The notes: generated by a model not told the origin, from the letters alone. A stretch of DNA of 64,000 bases from Streptomyces sp. IMTB 2501 (GCF_001953885.1 NZ_MQUS01000026.1:66372-130371); one strand, 5' to 3'; counted from the first letter of the stretch, positions 39,650 through 48,329 are shown. Made by a program: numbers and translations.

Positions 39650-39919
39650 GTGGACCGCGACGTTGACGGCGTGTACGGGGGGTACGACGTGTACAACGGC
39701 ATGGCTGCCGCGCAGTTGGCCGGAGTGGCCTGGCAGAAGAGCAGGCACAGCAACTCGCAGGGTTCCTGCGTGGAGTTCGCGCGGCTGCCGGGCGGCGAGG
39801 TCGCCGTACGCAACTCGCGTTTTCCGGACGGCCCGGCGCTCGTCTACACGCGCGCGGAGATCGAGGCCATGCTGCTCGGCATCAAGGACGGCGAGTTCGA
39901 CCATCTGATAGTGAGCTGA
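39650..39919 (+). CDS. DUF397 protein
   Basis: The 89-residue product carries the DUF397 signature: AGVAWQKSRHSNSQGSCVEF followed by ARLPGGEVAVRNSRFPDGPA and FTR-like YTRAEIEAML. In Streptomyces such small proteins pair with XRE regulators of the WhiJ type and a histidine-kinase-like ATPase, and influence development and antibiotic production. All three kinds of gene are here within 2 kb. The GTG at 39650 follows GGGGAG. It probably acts as a partner or antagonist of the regulator at 40832. Confidence 0.9.
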   Translation: MDRDVDGVYGGYDVYNGMAAAQLAGVAWQKSRHSNSQGSCVEFARLPGGEVAVRNSRFPDGPALVYTRAEIEAMLLGIKDGEFDHLIVS

Positions 39920-40027
39920 CGCCCGGGTGGGGGCGGGCCGCCCGCCCCGGTGGCAACGATGTCGGACGCGCGGGAAGAGGCGCTGTGACGCGCGTAGAAA
40001 CCGGGCGTCCGTGGGTGCTTCGCCGTG

Positions 40028-40522
40028 TCAGCCGACCGGACGGAGCCGGAACAGCGCCCAGACGACCTTGCCGTCGAGGGTGCCCGCGAGCGGATGCCAG
40101 CCCCAGCTGTCGGCGAAGGAGTCGACCAGGAACAGCCCGCGTCCGGACTCGGCGGAGAAGTCGTCCGAGTCCCGCGGCACCGGTGTCTCGTGGCTCGGGT
40201 CGCGCACCGCGCACACCAGCCGCTCGGTCCAGCGCATCAGGTGCAGCCGTACGGACGCTGCGGCCTCGGGGCATCCCGTGTCGGCCGGCACCGCGTGGCG
40301 CAGGGCGTTGGTGACGAGTTCCGAGACGACCAGGCATATGTCGTCGAAGCGGTCGCCGACGTCCCACTTGTCGAGGGTGTCACGGGTGAAGTGCCGGGCC
40401 TCGCGCACCGCCTCGTAGCGGGCGGGCAGGGCGCAGGAGGCGGCATCGGACACGGCCGCGGGATCCAGCGGCGGAAGGCCCTGCCGTAACGGCTTGAGCA
40501 TGGTCGATCCATTCGTCCCCAT
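40028..40522 (-). CDS. ATP-binding anti-sigma-factor-like protein (HATPase)
   Basis: The 164-residue protein consists of one GHKL ATPase domain, like SpoIIAB/RsbW-type kinases. The N box reads CLVVSELVTNALRHAVP, and the glycine box reads FSAESGRGLFLVDSFADSWG. There is no sensor or dimerisation domain. In Streptomyces, stand-alone proteins of this type often accompany DUF397 and XRE genes. The ATG at 40522 is preceded by GGGAG; longer frames upstream run through the promoter region. It is divergent from the XRE gene. Confidence 0.88.
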   Translation of the reverse strand: MGTNGSTMLKPLRQGLPPLDPAAVSDAASCALPARYEAVREARHFTRDTLDKWDVGDRFDDICLVVSELVTNALRHAVPADTGCPEAAASVRLHLMRWTERLVCAVRDPSHETPVPRDSDDFSAESGRGLFLVDSFADSWGWHPLAGTLDGKVVWALFRLRPVG

Positions 40523-40831
40523 GCGAGGCACTCCCGGGAAGACGCGGTCGTTGCGATGCAGCGGTGGCGCGGCACCATGGTTTCGGATGCGGGAAGCAGA
40601 TGCAAGGGCAGATGCACGTGCACGCGACCGAATTGGCCCTGCCCGTACCGCTTGTTGGCCATTTTTTCCGCCATCTTCTCGGCGATTGTCGCCAGAGGTA
40701 CTGACCTCTTCCCGACCACACACAGGCAGAAACGGCTCACCTCTTTCCGTTTCCGTAACCGGGCGAGTACTGCTCGAAGTGTTTTAGTGGCAGACTGCGG
40801 GCCCTGAAGACGGTTGGGGAGGCTGGCGAAC
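40523..40831. promoter_or_regulatory. Divergent promoter region of the ATPase and XRE genes, with two palindromes
   Basis: This 309-bp gap contains TGCACGTGCA at 40613-40622, the same palindrome as at 39542-39551. It also contains AGAGGT-ACTG-ACCTCT at 40694-40709, a 6-bp-arm inverted repeat. Either could be an operator for the XRE regulator. No gene is seen. Confidence 0.5.
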
Positions 40832-41692
40832 GTGAGCGCGGGAGAGCCCGGATCGGTGGTGCGGCGGATGCTGCTCGGCTCGCAACTCAGGCGACTGCGT
40901 GAAGCGCGGGGGATTACGCGTGAGGCGGCGGGGTACTCGATCCGCGCCTCCGAGTCGAAGATCAGCCGGATGGAGCTGGGCCGGGTGAGCTTCAAGACCA
41001 GGGATGTCGAGGACCTGCTGACGCTGTACGGCATCACGGACGAGATGGAGCGCGAGTCGCTGCTCTCCCTCGCCCGGGAGGCCAACGTGGCCGGCTGGTG
41101 GCACAGTTACACCGACGTCCTGCCCAGCTGGTTCCCCACTTATGTGGGCCTGGAGGGCGCCGCGTCCCTCATCCGGGTCTACGAGGTGCAGTTCGTCCAC
41201 GGCCTGCTCCAGACCGAGGAGTACGCCCGCGCGGTGGTCCGGCGCGGCATGACGGGCGCGAGCCAGGCAGACGTCGAGCGCCGGGTCGCGCTGCGTCTGG
41301 AACGGCAGAAGCACCTGTTCGCGAACAGTGCCCCCGAGTTCCACTTCGTCCTCGACGAGGCCGCCCTGCGCCGCCCCTACGGCGACCGCGAGGTGATGCG
41401 CGGCCAGCTCCAGCACCTCATCGACGTCTCCCAGCGGCCCAACGTACGACTGCAGATCATGCCGTTCGGTTTCGGCGGGCACTCCGGTGAGAGCGGCGCC
41501 TTCACCGTCCTCAGCTTCCCGGACGCCGACCTGTCCGACGTCGTCTACCTGGAGCAGCTGACCAGCGCCCTCTATCTGGACAAGCGCGAGGACGTCGCCC
41601 AGTACGAGCAGGCGCTGAAGGAACTGCAGCAGGACAGCCCGGGCCCCGACGAGAGCCGGGATCTGCTCCGCGGGCTCCTGCAACTGTCCTGA
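40832..41692 (+). CDS. XRE regulator with DUF5753 domain (WhiJ-like)
   Basis: The 286-residue protein has an N-terminal helix-turn-helix (LGSQLRRLREARGITREAAG and YSIRASESKISRMELGRVSF) and a long C-terminal DUF5753 domain, with ESLLSLAREANVAGWWHSYT, VHGLLQTEEYARAVVRRGM and PNVRLQIMPFGFGGHSGESG. This domain pair is the hallmark of the WhiJ-like regulators that work with DUF397 proteins. The GTG at 40832 follows GGGGAGG. Its targets probably include the two palindrome-bearing promoters next to it. Confidence 0.93.
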   Translation: MSAGEPGSVVRRMLLGSQLRRLREARGITREAAGYSIRASESKISRMELGRVSFKTRDVEDLLTLYGITDEMERESLLSLAREANVAGWWHSYTDVLPSWFPTYVGLEGAASLIRVYEVQFVHGLLQTEEYARAVVRRGMTGASQADVERRVALRLERQKHLFANSAPEFHFVLDEAALRRPYGDREVMRGQLQHLIDVSQRPNVRLQIMPFGFGGHSGESGAFTVLSFPDADLSDVVYLEQLTSALYLDKREDVAQYEQALKELQQDSPGPDESRDLLRGLLQLS

Positions 41693-41742
41693 GCGGTCAC
41701 TTTCCGCCTTGAGATCTGTCTCGCACCGTCTGGATATCTGCC

Positions 41743-41786
41743 CTGAGCCGGTCCTGAGCGGGTCCTGAGCCGGTCTTCAGTCTGTC
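41743..41786. repeat. Tandem 11-bp repeats
   Basis: CTGAGCCGGTC, CTGAGCGGGTC, CTGAGCCGGTC and a diverged TTCAGTCTGTC follow head to tail from 41743 to 41786, between the XRE stop and the aldehyde dehydrogenase start. They are imperfect and their role is unknown. Confidence 0.7.
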
Positions 41787-41882
41787 TTGAGCGGACGCCT
41801 TCAACTCGCTTTAAACGCAAGTACGATGACGTGCGATCAGGCATGGCGTAGATCTGGTGTCCGCTAGCGATTGAGGGATCAC

Positions 41883-43343
41883 ATGTCGTCCTACTTCACC
41901 GACCTGGCCCAGCAGTACATCGACGGCGAGTGGCGTCCGGGCACCGGCTCCTGGGACGTCATCGACTTCAACCCGTACGACGACGAGAAGCTGGCCTCGA
42001 TCACAGTGGCCACGGTCGACGAGGTGGACCAGGCCTACCGGGCAGCCGCCCGCGCCCAGAAGCAGTGGGCCGCGACCAACCCGTACGCCCGCCGCGCGGT
42101 CCTGGAGCGGGCGCTGAGGCTCATAGAGGACCGCGAGCAGGAGATAGCCGACCTGATCATCGCGGAACTGGGCGGCACGCGCGTGAAGGCCGGTTTCGAG
42201 CTGCACCTCGCCAAGGAGTTCCTGCGCGAGTCGATCCACCTGGCACTGCGTCCCGAGGGCAGGATCCTGCCCTCCCCGGCCGACGGCAAGGAGAACCGCG
42301 TCTACCGGGTGCCGGTCGGCGTCGTGGGCGTGATCAGCCCCTTCAACTTCCCCTTCCTGCTGTCGCTGAAGTCGGTGGCCCCGGCACTCGCGCTCGGCAA
42401 CGGCGTGGTCCTCAAGCCGCACCAGAACACCCCGATCGCCGGCGGCACCCTGATCGCCAGGATCTTCGAGGAGGCCGGGCTGCCCGGCGGCCTGCTCAAC
42501 GTCGTCGTCACCGACATCGCCGAGATCGGCGACGCGTTCATCGAACACCCCGTCCCGAAGGTCATCTCCTTCACCGGCTCCGACAAGGTCGGCCGGCACG
42601 TGGCCACCGTGTGCGCGGCGAACTTCAAGCGCTCGGTGCTCGAACTGGGCGGCAACAGCGCGCTGGTGGTCCTGGACGACGCCGACATCGACTACGCCGT
42701 GGACGCGGCGGTCTTCAGCCGGTTCGTCCACCAGGGCCAGGTCTGCATGGCCGCCAACCGGGTCCTCGTGGACGCCTCGGTCGCCGAGGAGTTCACCGAG
42801 AAGTTCGTCGCCAAGGTCCGCACCCTGAAGGTCGGCGACCCGCGCGACCCGCAGACCGTCATCGGCCCGGTGATCAACTCCCAGCAGGCGGGCGCCATTT
42901 CCGGCACCGTCGAGCAGGCGCTCGCCGAGGGCGCCACTGCCCTCGTGCGGGGCGCCACCAACGGCAACCTGGTCGAGCCCAGCGTGCTCAGCCACGTCCC
43001 CGCCGACTCCGCGCTGCTCCAGCAGGAGGTCTTCGGCCCGGTCGTCTTCCTCATCCCGTTCGACGGCGAGGAGGAGGCGCTCCGCATCGTCAACGACACC
43101 CCGTACGGCCTCAGCGGCGCTGTCCACACGGGCGACATCGAGCGGGGTGTCGCCTTCGCCAAGCAGATCGACACCGGCATGTTCCACGTGAACGACGGCA
43201 CGGTGCATGACGAGCCGATCGTGCCGTTCGGCGGCGAGAAGCACTCCGGCCTCGGCCGCCTGAACGGCGAGACGACGCTGGAGGCCTTCACGACCATCAA
43301 GTGGATCTCGGTGCAGCACGGGCGCAGCGGCTTCCCGTTCTGA
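41883..43343 (+). CDS. Aldehyde dehydrogenase (benzaldehyde/salicylaldehyde dehydrogenase-like)
   Basis: The 486-residue protein is a full-length ALDH that oxidises an aldehyde with NAD(P). Key parts are visible: VISPFNFPFLLSLKSVAPAL with the catalytic Asn, VISFTGSDKVGRHV for the cofactor, LELGGNSALVVLDDADIDYA with the general-base Glu, and QGQVCMAANRVLV with the nucleophilic Cys. The C-terminal FGGEKHSGLGRLNGE is typical of the aromatic-aldehyde branch, though the substrate is not certain. The ATG at 41883 follows GAGGGA. No catabolic operon surrounds it; it stands alone between the XRE gene and a DinB gene. Confidence 0.92.
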   Translation: MSSYFTDLAQQYIDGEWRPGTGSWDVIDFNPYDDEKLASITVATVDEVDQAYRAAARAQKQWAATNPYARRAVLERALRLIEDREQEIADLIIAELGGTRVKAGFELHLAKEFLRESIHLALRPEGRILPSPADGKENRVYRVPVGVVGVISPFNFPFLLSLKSVAPALALGNGVVLKPHQNTPIAGGTLIARIFEEAGLPGGLLNVVVTDIAEIGDAFIEHPVPKVISFTGSDKVGRHVATVCAANFKRSVLELGGNSALVVLDDADIDYAVDAAVFSRFVHQGQVCMAANRVLVDASVAEEFTEKFVAKVRTLKVGDPRDPQTVIGPVINSQQAGAISGTVEQALAEGATALVRGATNGNLVEPSVLSHVPADSALLQQEVFGPVVFLIPFDGEEEALRIVNDTPYGLSGAVHTGDIERGVAFAKQIDTGMFHVNDGTVHDEPIVPFGGEKHSGLGRLNGETTLEAFTTIKWISVQHGRSGFPF

Positions 43344-43452
43344 CGAATTCTCGCCGAGGCGGACCATTGCGGACAGTACCTGACCGCAATGGTCCGTAAC
43401 GTCATCGGTGTCAGGGCGAAAGCCCCGGTGAACCGATGAAAGGGTGGCCGTC

Positions 43453-44001
43453 ATGGTCATGCACGTGCCTGCGGAGGCGAACGGCGACGAGCGAGGAGCG
43501 CTGCTGGCGTTCATCGAGGAGCAGCGAGGCGGCATCCGCCGGGCCCTGCTCGGACTGACCGAGGAGCAGGCCCGTTCTTGCCCCAGCGCCAGCGAGTTGT
43601 CGCTCGGCGGTCTGCTCAAGCATGTCGCCGAGATCGAGGACATCTGGATCGCCCGCGCCAAGCAGGAGCAGCCGCCGGTCCGGCGCAACGAGTCGAACTG
43701 GCACGAGAGCTTCCAGCTGGTCGGCGAGGAGACGGTCGCCTCGCAGCTGGCGTACTGGGAGCAGGTCGCCGCCGAGACGGAGAAGTTCATCCGCTCCGCG
43801 CCGAGCCTGGACGACACCTTCCCGCTGCCGCCGGACCCGTGGTTCCCGCCGGAGGGCCGGGTCTCGCTGCGCTGGCTGTGTCTGCACCTGATCCGCGAGA
43901 CGGCCCGGCACGCCGGCCACGCGGACATCATCCGCGAGTCCCTGGACGGCAAGACCGCCTTCGAGCTGGTGGCCCAGGAACAGGGCGCCTCCTGGGGGTG
44001 A
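43453..44001 (+). CDS. DinB-like (DUF664) four-helix metalloprotein
   Basis: The 182-residue protein has the DinB/DUF664 fold: ALLAFIEEQRGGIRRALLGL, SLGGLLKHVAEIEDIW with the first His ligand, and CLHLIRETARHAGHADIIRE with two more His, forming a metal triad. This group includes mycothiol-dependent enzymes and many of unknown role. The ATG at 43453 has AAAGGG upstream; a GTG at 43444 is an alternative. It follows the aldehyde dehydrogenase by about 110 bp. Confidence 0.88.
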   Translation: MVMHVPAEANGDERGALLAFIEEQRGGIRRALLGLTEEQARSCPSASELSLGGLLKHVAEIEDIWIARAKQEQPPVRRNESNWHESFQLVGEETVASQLAYWEQVAAETEKFIRSAPSLDDTFPLPPDPWFPPEGRVSLRWLCLHLIRETARHAGHADIIRESLDGKTAFELVAQEQGASWG

Positions 44002-44055
44002 TCGCGGGGCGGGCGGCCGTACGGAGGTGAGCCCCGCGGCCATAACCTGGACCGC

Positions 44056-44691
44056 ATGTCAGCGATCCGTCTTCTCGTGCTGGGCGCGGTCCGCCAGCAC
44101 GGGCGGGCCCACGGCTACCAGGTGCGCAACGACCTGGAGTACTGGGGCGCGCACGAGTGGTCCAACGCCAAGCCGGGCTCGATCTACCACGCCCTGAAAC
44201 AGATGGCCAGGCAAGGGCTGCTGCACGCGCACGAGATCGCGCCGTCCACGGCGGGCGGGCCGCCGCGCACCGAGTACGAGCTGACCGAGAAGGGCACCGA
44301 GGAGTACTTCACCCTGCTGCGCGACGCGCTGGTCACCTACGACCAGCGGGGCGACATGAAGACGGCGGCCATCGGTTTCATGGTCGACCTGCCGAGGGCC
44401 GAGGCGGTGGCGCTGCTGAAGGAGCGCACACGCCGGATCGAGGCGTGGCGCTCCTCGGTCACCGAGCACTATGTGCCCGAGGAGGGGCCGGGGCAGCTCG
44501 GTCACATCGGCGAGATCATGAACATGTGGGTCCACACGGCCGACTCCGAGGCCGAGTGGACCCACGGCCTCATCGACCGCATCGAGAGCGGCGCCTACAC
44601 CTTCGCCACCGAGGGCGAACCGTTCGTCGGCGTCCTCGCCGAGGACGAGGAGAACCCCTACGCGACGGGGGAGCGGCATCCGGGGGACTAG
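44056..44691 (+). CDS. PadR-family transcriptional regulator
   Basis: The 211-residue protein has the PadR winged helix: LLVLGAVRQHGRAHGYQVRN, KPGSIYHALKQMARQGLLHA (recognition helix) and RTEYELTEKGTEEYFTLLRD (wing). A helical C-terminal dimerisation part follows. PadR proteins respond to phenolics or antibiotics and often repress efflux or decarboxylase genes. It starts 54 bp after the DinB gene. Its TAG stop overlaps the stop of the convergent glutamate decarboxylase gene within the shared bases CTAG. Confidence 0.92.
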   Translation: MSAIRLLVLGAVRQHGRAHGYQVRNDLEYWGAHEWSNAKPGSIYHALKQMARQGLLHAHEIAPSTAGGPPRTEYELTEKGTEEYFTLLRDALVTYDQRGDMKTAAIGFMVDLPRAEAVALLKERTRRIEAWRSSVTEHYVPEEGPGQLGHIGEIMNMWVHTADSEAEWTHGLIDRIESGAYTFATEGEPFVGVLAEDEENPYATGERHPGD

Positions 44692-46094
44692 TGATGGAAG
44701 CTGGTGGCCGCGTCCTTGTCCCGGGTCAGTGGGTGCGGCTGCCGGCGCAGCTCGGGCAGGAGGCGGGTCAGGTCGGCCAGGAACAGGTCGGCCAGGTCGT
44801 GGGAGAAGCCGTTGCGGCACACCACCCGCAGCACGGACAGGTCCTCCCGGTTCGCCGGGAAGGTGTACGCGGGCACCAGCCAACCGCCCTCGCGCAGCCG
44901 CCGGGAGACGTCGAAGACGTCGTACGCGGTCACGTCCGGGGCGGTGGTGAAGGCGAAGACCGGCAGCTCGTCGCCTCGGGTCAGCAGCCGGAAGTCGCCG
45001 AGCGCCGCGATCCGCTCGGCGAGCCCGGTCGCCACGTCCCGCGTCGACTGCTGCACCGCGCGGTAGCCGTCCCGGCCCAGCCGCAGAAACGTGTAGTACT
45101 GCGCGACCACCTGGGCGCCGGGGCGGGAGAAGTTGAGCGCGAAGGTCGGCATGTCGCCGCCCAAGTAGTTGACCCGGAAGACCAGTTCCTCGGGCAGCGC
45201 CTCCTTGTCCCGCCACAGCGCCCAGCCGACGCCCGGGTAGACGAGGCCGTACTTGTGGCCCGAGGTGTTGATCGAGGCCACGCGCGGCAGCCGGAAGTCC
45301 CACATCAGGTCCGGGTCCAGGAAGGGCGCCACCATGCCGCCGGACGCGCCGTCCACATGCACCGGGATGTCGAGCCCCGTGCGCTGCTGGAGGGCGTCCA
45401 GGGCCGCACACAGGTCGGCGATCGGCTCGTAGGAGCCGTCGAACGTCGAACCGAGGACGCCGACGACCCCGATGGTGTTCTCGTCGCACAGCTCGGCCGC
45501 GGCCTGCGGGTCGAGACGGAAACGGTCGCCTTCCATGGGCACCTGCCGGGCCTCCACCTCCCAGAAGTTGCAGAACTTCTCCCAGCACACCTGGACGTTG
45601 ACGCCCATGACGAGGTTCGGCCGGGCGCCCGGATAGCGGTCGGCGTTGCGCCTGGCCCAGCGCCGCTTGAGCGCCATCCCGGCGAGCATGCACGCCTCGC
45701 TCGACCCGGTCGTCGAACAGCCCACCACCACCGACGGGTCCGGCGCGTTCCACAGGTCGGCGAGCATCGCCACACAGCGCCGCTCCAGCTCGGCCGTGCG
45801 CGGGTACTCGTCCTTGTCGATCATGTTCTTGTCCCGGCACTCCGCCATCAGCACCCCGGCCTGCGGCTCCATCCAGGTGGTGACGAACGTGGCCAGATTC
45901 AGCCGGGAGTTGCCGTCCAGCATCAGCTCGTCGTGCACCAGCTGATACGCCGTGGACGGGGGCAGCGGCGCGTCCGGGAGGCGGTGTGTCGGCGGGGCCT
46001 CGGTCATGCCGCCGACCGGATTGGCCTCCCCGTAGAACGGGTTGACCGACAGCGTCCGCGCTTCGTGCTTCTCGGAACCTTTGTGCAGGGCCAT
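44688..46094 (-). CDS. gadB: Glutamate decarboxylase
   Basis: The 468-residue PLP enzyme converts glutamate to GABA and CO2, consuming a proton. Motifs of the family are intact: LNLATFVTTWMEPQAGVLMA, VVGCSTTGSSEACMLAG, VHVDGASGGMVAPFLDPDL and the PLP lysine in INTSGHKYGLVYPGVGW. The length matches bacterial GadB. The ATG at 46094 follows GGAGG at good distance. It lies 38 bp downstream of a ClC-type channel gene on the same strand, so the two form an operon, reminiscent of acid-resistance systems in which GadB and a ClC exchanger cooperate. Confidence 0.95.
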   Translation of the reverse strand: MALHKGSEKHEARTLSVNPFYGEANPVGGMTEAPPTHRLPDAPLPPSTAYQLVHDELMLDGNSRLNLATFVTTWMEPQAGVLMAECRDKNMIDKDEYPRTAELERRCVAMLADLWNAPDPSVVVGCSTTGSSEACMLAGMALKRRWARRNADRYPGARPNLVMGVNVQVCWEKFCNFWEVEARQVPMEGDRFRLDPQAAAELCDENTIGVVGVLGSTFDGSYEPIADLCAALDALQQRTGLDIPVHVDGASGGMVAPFLDPDLMWDFRLPRVASINTSGHKYGLVYPGVGWALWRDKEALPEELVFRVNYLGGDMPTFALNFSRPGAQVVAQYYTFLRLGRDGYRAVQQSTRDVATGLAERIAALGDFRLLTRGDELPVFAFTTAPDVTAYDVFDVSRRLREGGWLVPAYTFPANREDLSVLRVVCRNGFSHDLADLFLADLTRLLPELRRQPHPLTRDKDAATSFHH

Positions 46095-46132
46095 GAACGT
46101 GCCTCCAGGGAAGGTTGTCAGCGAACCGTTTG

Positions 46133-47423
46133 TCAGCGGACCGGGGTGCCGTTCTCGCGCAACTGCATCTGCGCGCGCCCCGTCACCAGCAGCCGGGCCG
46201 GCAGCGACGCGACGCACAGCAGGGCGAGGACGCTCGGCGAGGCGACCAGCACGGCGGCCGTGAACAGGCTCACCCAGGCCTGCCGGGTGATCGCCAGGAG
46301 CATGCCCAGGACACCCGTCGCCACGCCGACCACCGGATGGACGGCGGGAACGAGCGCGTGGGCGCACAGGCCCAGGGCGGTGCCGATGAAGACCGCCGGG
46401 AAGATACGGCCGCCGCGGAAACCCCATGACGCGGCGACGAGCAGCGCGGCCGGCTTCACCACCGCCATCGCGGCGAACCGCCCCGCCGACCAGCCCTCCG
46501 GGCGGCGAGCCAGCTCCCCGACCTCCGACAGCCCCTTGAACAGCGTCACAGGGCCGCCCAGCGCCCCCAGAGCGCCCAGCACGACCCCGCCGGCCGGGAA
46601 TCATCAGCATCGGGTGCCGCAGCCGCCGGAAGGCCGCGTGGACATGCGGGAAGGCGTACACGGCGCCCATGCCGAGCAGTGCGGCCGCCGAGGCGATCAC
46701 GAGGGCCGCCAGGAGATTTTTCGCGTGCGGGTGGCCCATGGGCGGCAGCCCCAGGCCGAACGTCGGGTGGGCTACCAGGGTGGTCGTCATGGCCCCGCAC
46801 GCGCCGGCGACCAACGGCGCGAACACGATGTCCCACAGCTGCCCGCGCACCGGCCGCCCGGCCAGCGCCTCGGAGATCACCAGCGCCGCCGCCACCGGCG
46901 TGCCGAACAGCGCTCCGATCGTCGCCGCCTCGGCCAGCACCGGCCACAGGGCGTCCGGCGTCCGGGGCAGCAGACGCGTGCCGAGCCAGGCCGCGAGGCT
47001 CACGTTCACGGCGATGATCGGGTTCTCCGGGCCGAGGCTCGGGCCTCCGGCCGGCATCAGCCCGGTCGCCAGCACCAGGCCCGGCAGCACGACCGGCGCC
47101 ATCGCCGGGGCGTTCAGGCCGACGGTCGCCGGCTCCGGCCCGGCGTGCCCGGGCGCCTTCCACACCACCAGGCCGACCGCCGGCCCCGTGGCGATCAGCG
47201 CCGCGAACATCCACGGCACCGAGTAGCGGCCCACCCCGAGCGCGTCCGGCAGCGGCCCCCACAGCACCTGCTGGAGCCGCTCCGCCGCCCCGCTCACCCC
47301 GACGAAGACCAGGCTCGCGACGACACCGATGGCCACGGCGGGCAGGATGAACGGCAGCAGGGCCCGCGCCGGAGCCGTAGGGGCGGACGGGGGCGCCTGC
47401 GACGCGTCGGTTTCCTGGCCCAC
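46133..47423 (-). pseudogene. ClC-family ion channel/exchanger gene, frameshifted by one base
   Basis: The first part (GTG 47423 down to about 46598) encodes helices including LLPFILPAVAIGVVASLVFV, SLGPENPIIAVNVSLAAWLG (selectivity-filter region) and EAATIGALFGTPVAAALVIS. The remainder, in another frame, encodes LGALGALGGPVTLFKGLSEV and GFRGGRIFPAVFIGTALGL, the second filter motif. Deleting one base of the GGG at 46596-46598 gives a continuous protein of about 430 residues (reading ...MLMIPAGGVVLGALG...). Thus a single-base insertion breaks an otherwise normal gene, by mutation or sequence error. It is upstream of gadB and probably cotranscribed with it. Confidence 0.82.
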
Positions 47424-47484
47424 GGGCTCACCATAAGCGGACAAAATCCGCACAACATCCCGAACATCATGAAGGGGAACCGGC

Positions 47485-47510
47485 TTGCACCTCACGTGAC
47501 GTGAGGCCTC
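47485..47510 (+). promoter_or_regulatory. tipA promoter with TipA palindrome
   Basis: TTGCAC (47485-47490) overlaps a 17-bp palindrome CCTCACGT-G-ACGTGAGG (47490-47506). This arrangement matches the known tipA promoter, in which the TipAL regulator binds an inverted repeat at the -35 region and activates its own gene on binding thiostrepton-type thiopeptides. Confidence 0.85.
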
Positions 47511-47545
47511 AGCGTGGAGGGCGTACCGACCGAAGGAGCGGAAAA

Positions 47546-48328
47546 GTGAGCTACTCCGTGGGACAGGTCTTCTCCGTGGGAGAGGTCGCGGGGTTCGCCG
47601 GGGTCACGGTGCGCACCCTGCACCACTACGACGAGATCGGCCTCCTCGTGCCCGGCGAGCGCACGCACGCCGGCCACCGGCGCTATACCGACGCCGACCT
47701 CGACCGGCTCCAGCAGATCCTGTTCTACCGGGAGCTCGGCTTCCCGCTCGACGAGGTCGCGGCCCTGCTCGACGACCCGGACGCGGACCCGCGCGCACAC
47801 CTGCGCCGCCAGCACGAACTGCTGACCGCCCGGATCGAGAAGCTCCAGAAGATGGCCGCGGCCGTGGAGCACGCCATGGAGGCACGCAAGATGGGCATCA
47901 ACCTCACGCCGGAGGAGCGTTTCGAGGTCTTCGGGGACAAGGACCCCGAACAGTACCGCGAGGAGGCGGAGCAGCGCTGGGGCAACACGGAGGCGTACGC
48001 CGAGTCACAGCGCCGCGCCGCCACTTACACCAAGGAGGACTGGAAGCGCATCCAGGCCGAGGTCGACGACTGGGGCGAGCGGTACGCCGCTCTGGTTGCC
48101 GCCGGCGAGCAGCCGGCCGGCGAGGCGGCCATGGACATGGCGGAGGAACACCGCCGGCACATCAGCAGGTACTACTTCGAGGTCCCGTACGAGCTGCACC
48201 GGTGCTTCGCGGAGATGTACGTCTCCGACGAGCGCTTCAAGGCGTTCTACGACTCCATGCGCCCTGGGCTCGCGGAACACCTGCGCGCCGCCATCCTCGC
48301 CAACGCCGACCGGCACACCGCGTCCTGA
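47546..48328 (+). CDS. tipA: TipA: MerR-family thiopeptide-sensing activator
   Basis: The 260-residue protein has an N-terminal MerR winged helix (VAGFAGVTVRTLHHYDEIGL, THAGHRRYTDADLDRLQQIL), a coiled coil (about 80-110) and the globin-like TipAS antibiotic-binding domain (TPEERFEVFGDKDPEQYREE to the end). The latter binds thiostrepton-like peptides covalently in S. lividans. The GTG at 47546 follows GAAGGAG. The N-terminus reads SVGQVFSVGEVAGF, with SVG-x-V twice, as if a short piece was duplicated. An internal ATG at 47891 with GGAGG eight bases upstream could give the short TipAS form known from other species. Confidence 0.93.
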   Translation: MSYSVGQVFSVGEVAGFAGVTVRTLHHYDEIGLLVPGERTHAGHRRYTDADLDRLQQILFYRELGFPLDEVAALLDDPDADPRAHLRRQHELLTARIEKLQKMAAAVEHAMEARKMGINLTPEERFEVFGDKDPEQYREEAEQRWGNTEAYAESQRRAATYTKEDWKRIQAEVDDWGERYAALVAAGEQPAGEAAMDMAEEHRRHISRYYFEVPYELHRCFAEMYVSDERFKAFYDSMRPGLAEHLRAAILANADRHTAS

Positions 48329-48329
48329 C

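Noticed and set aside
41811-44057. 748-residue open frame antisense to the aldehyde dehydrogenase and DinB genes
   Set aside because: It lacks any domain, is low in complexity, and follows codon bias of the opposite strand; long antisense frames are usual in GC-rich genomes.
44688-47495. A single 935-residue fusion of ClC channel and glutamate decarboxylase
   Set aside because: The frames join only because of the single-base insertion in the ClC gene; gadB has its own ribosome site and start.
44157-47504. 1115-residue frame antisense to gadB and the ClC gene
   Set aside because: The opposite strand encodes clear, conserved proteins; this frame is Arg/His/Gln-rich and has no family resemblance.
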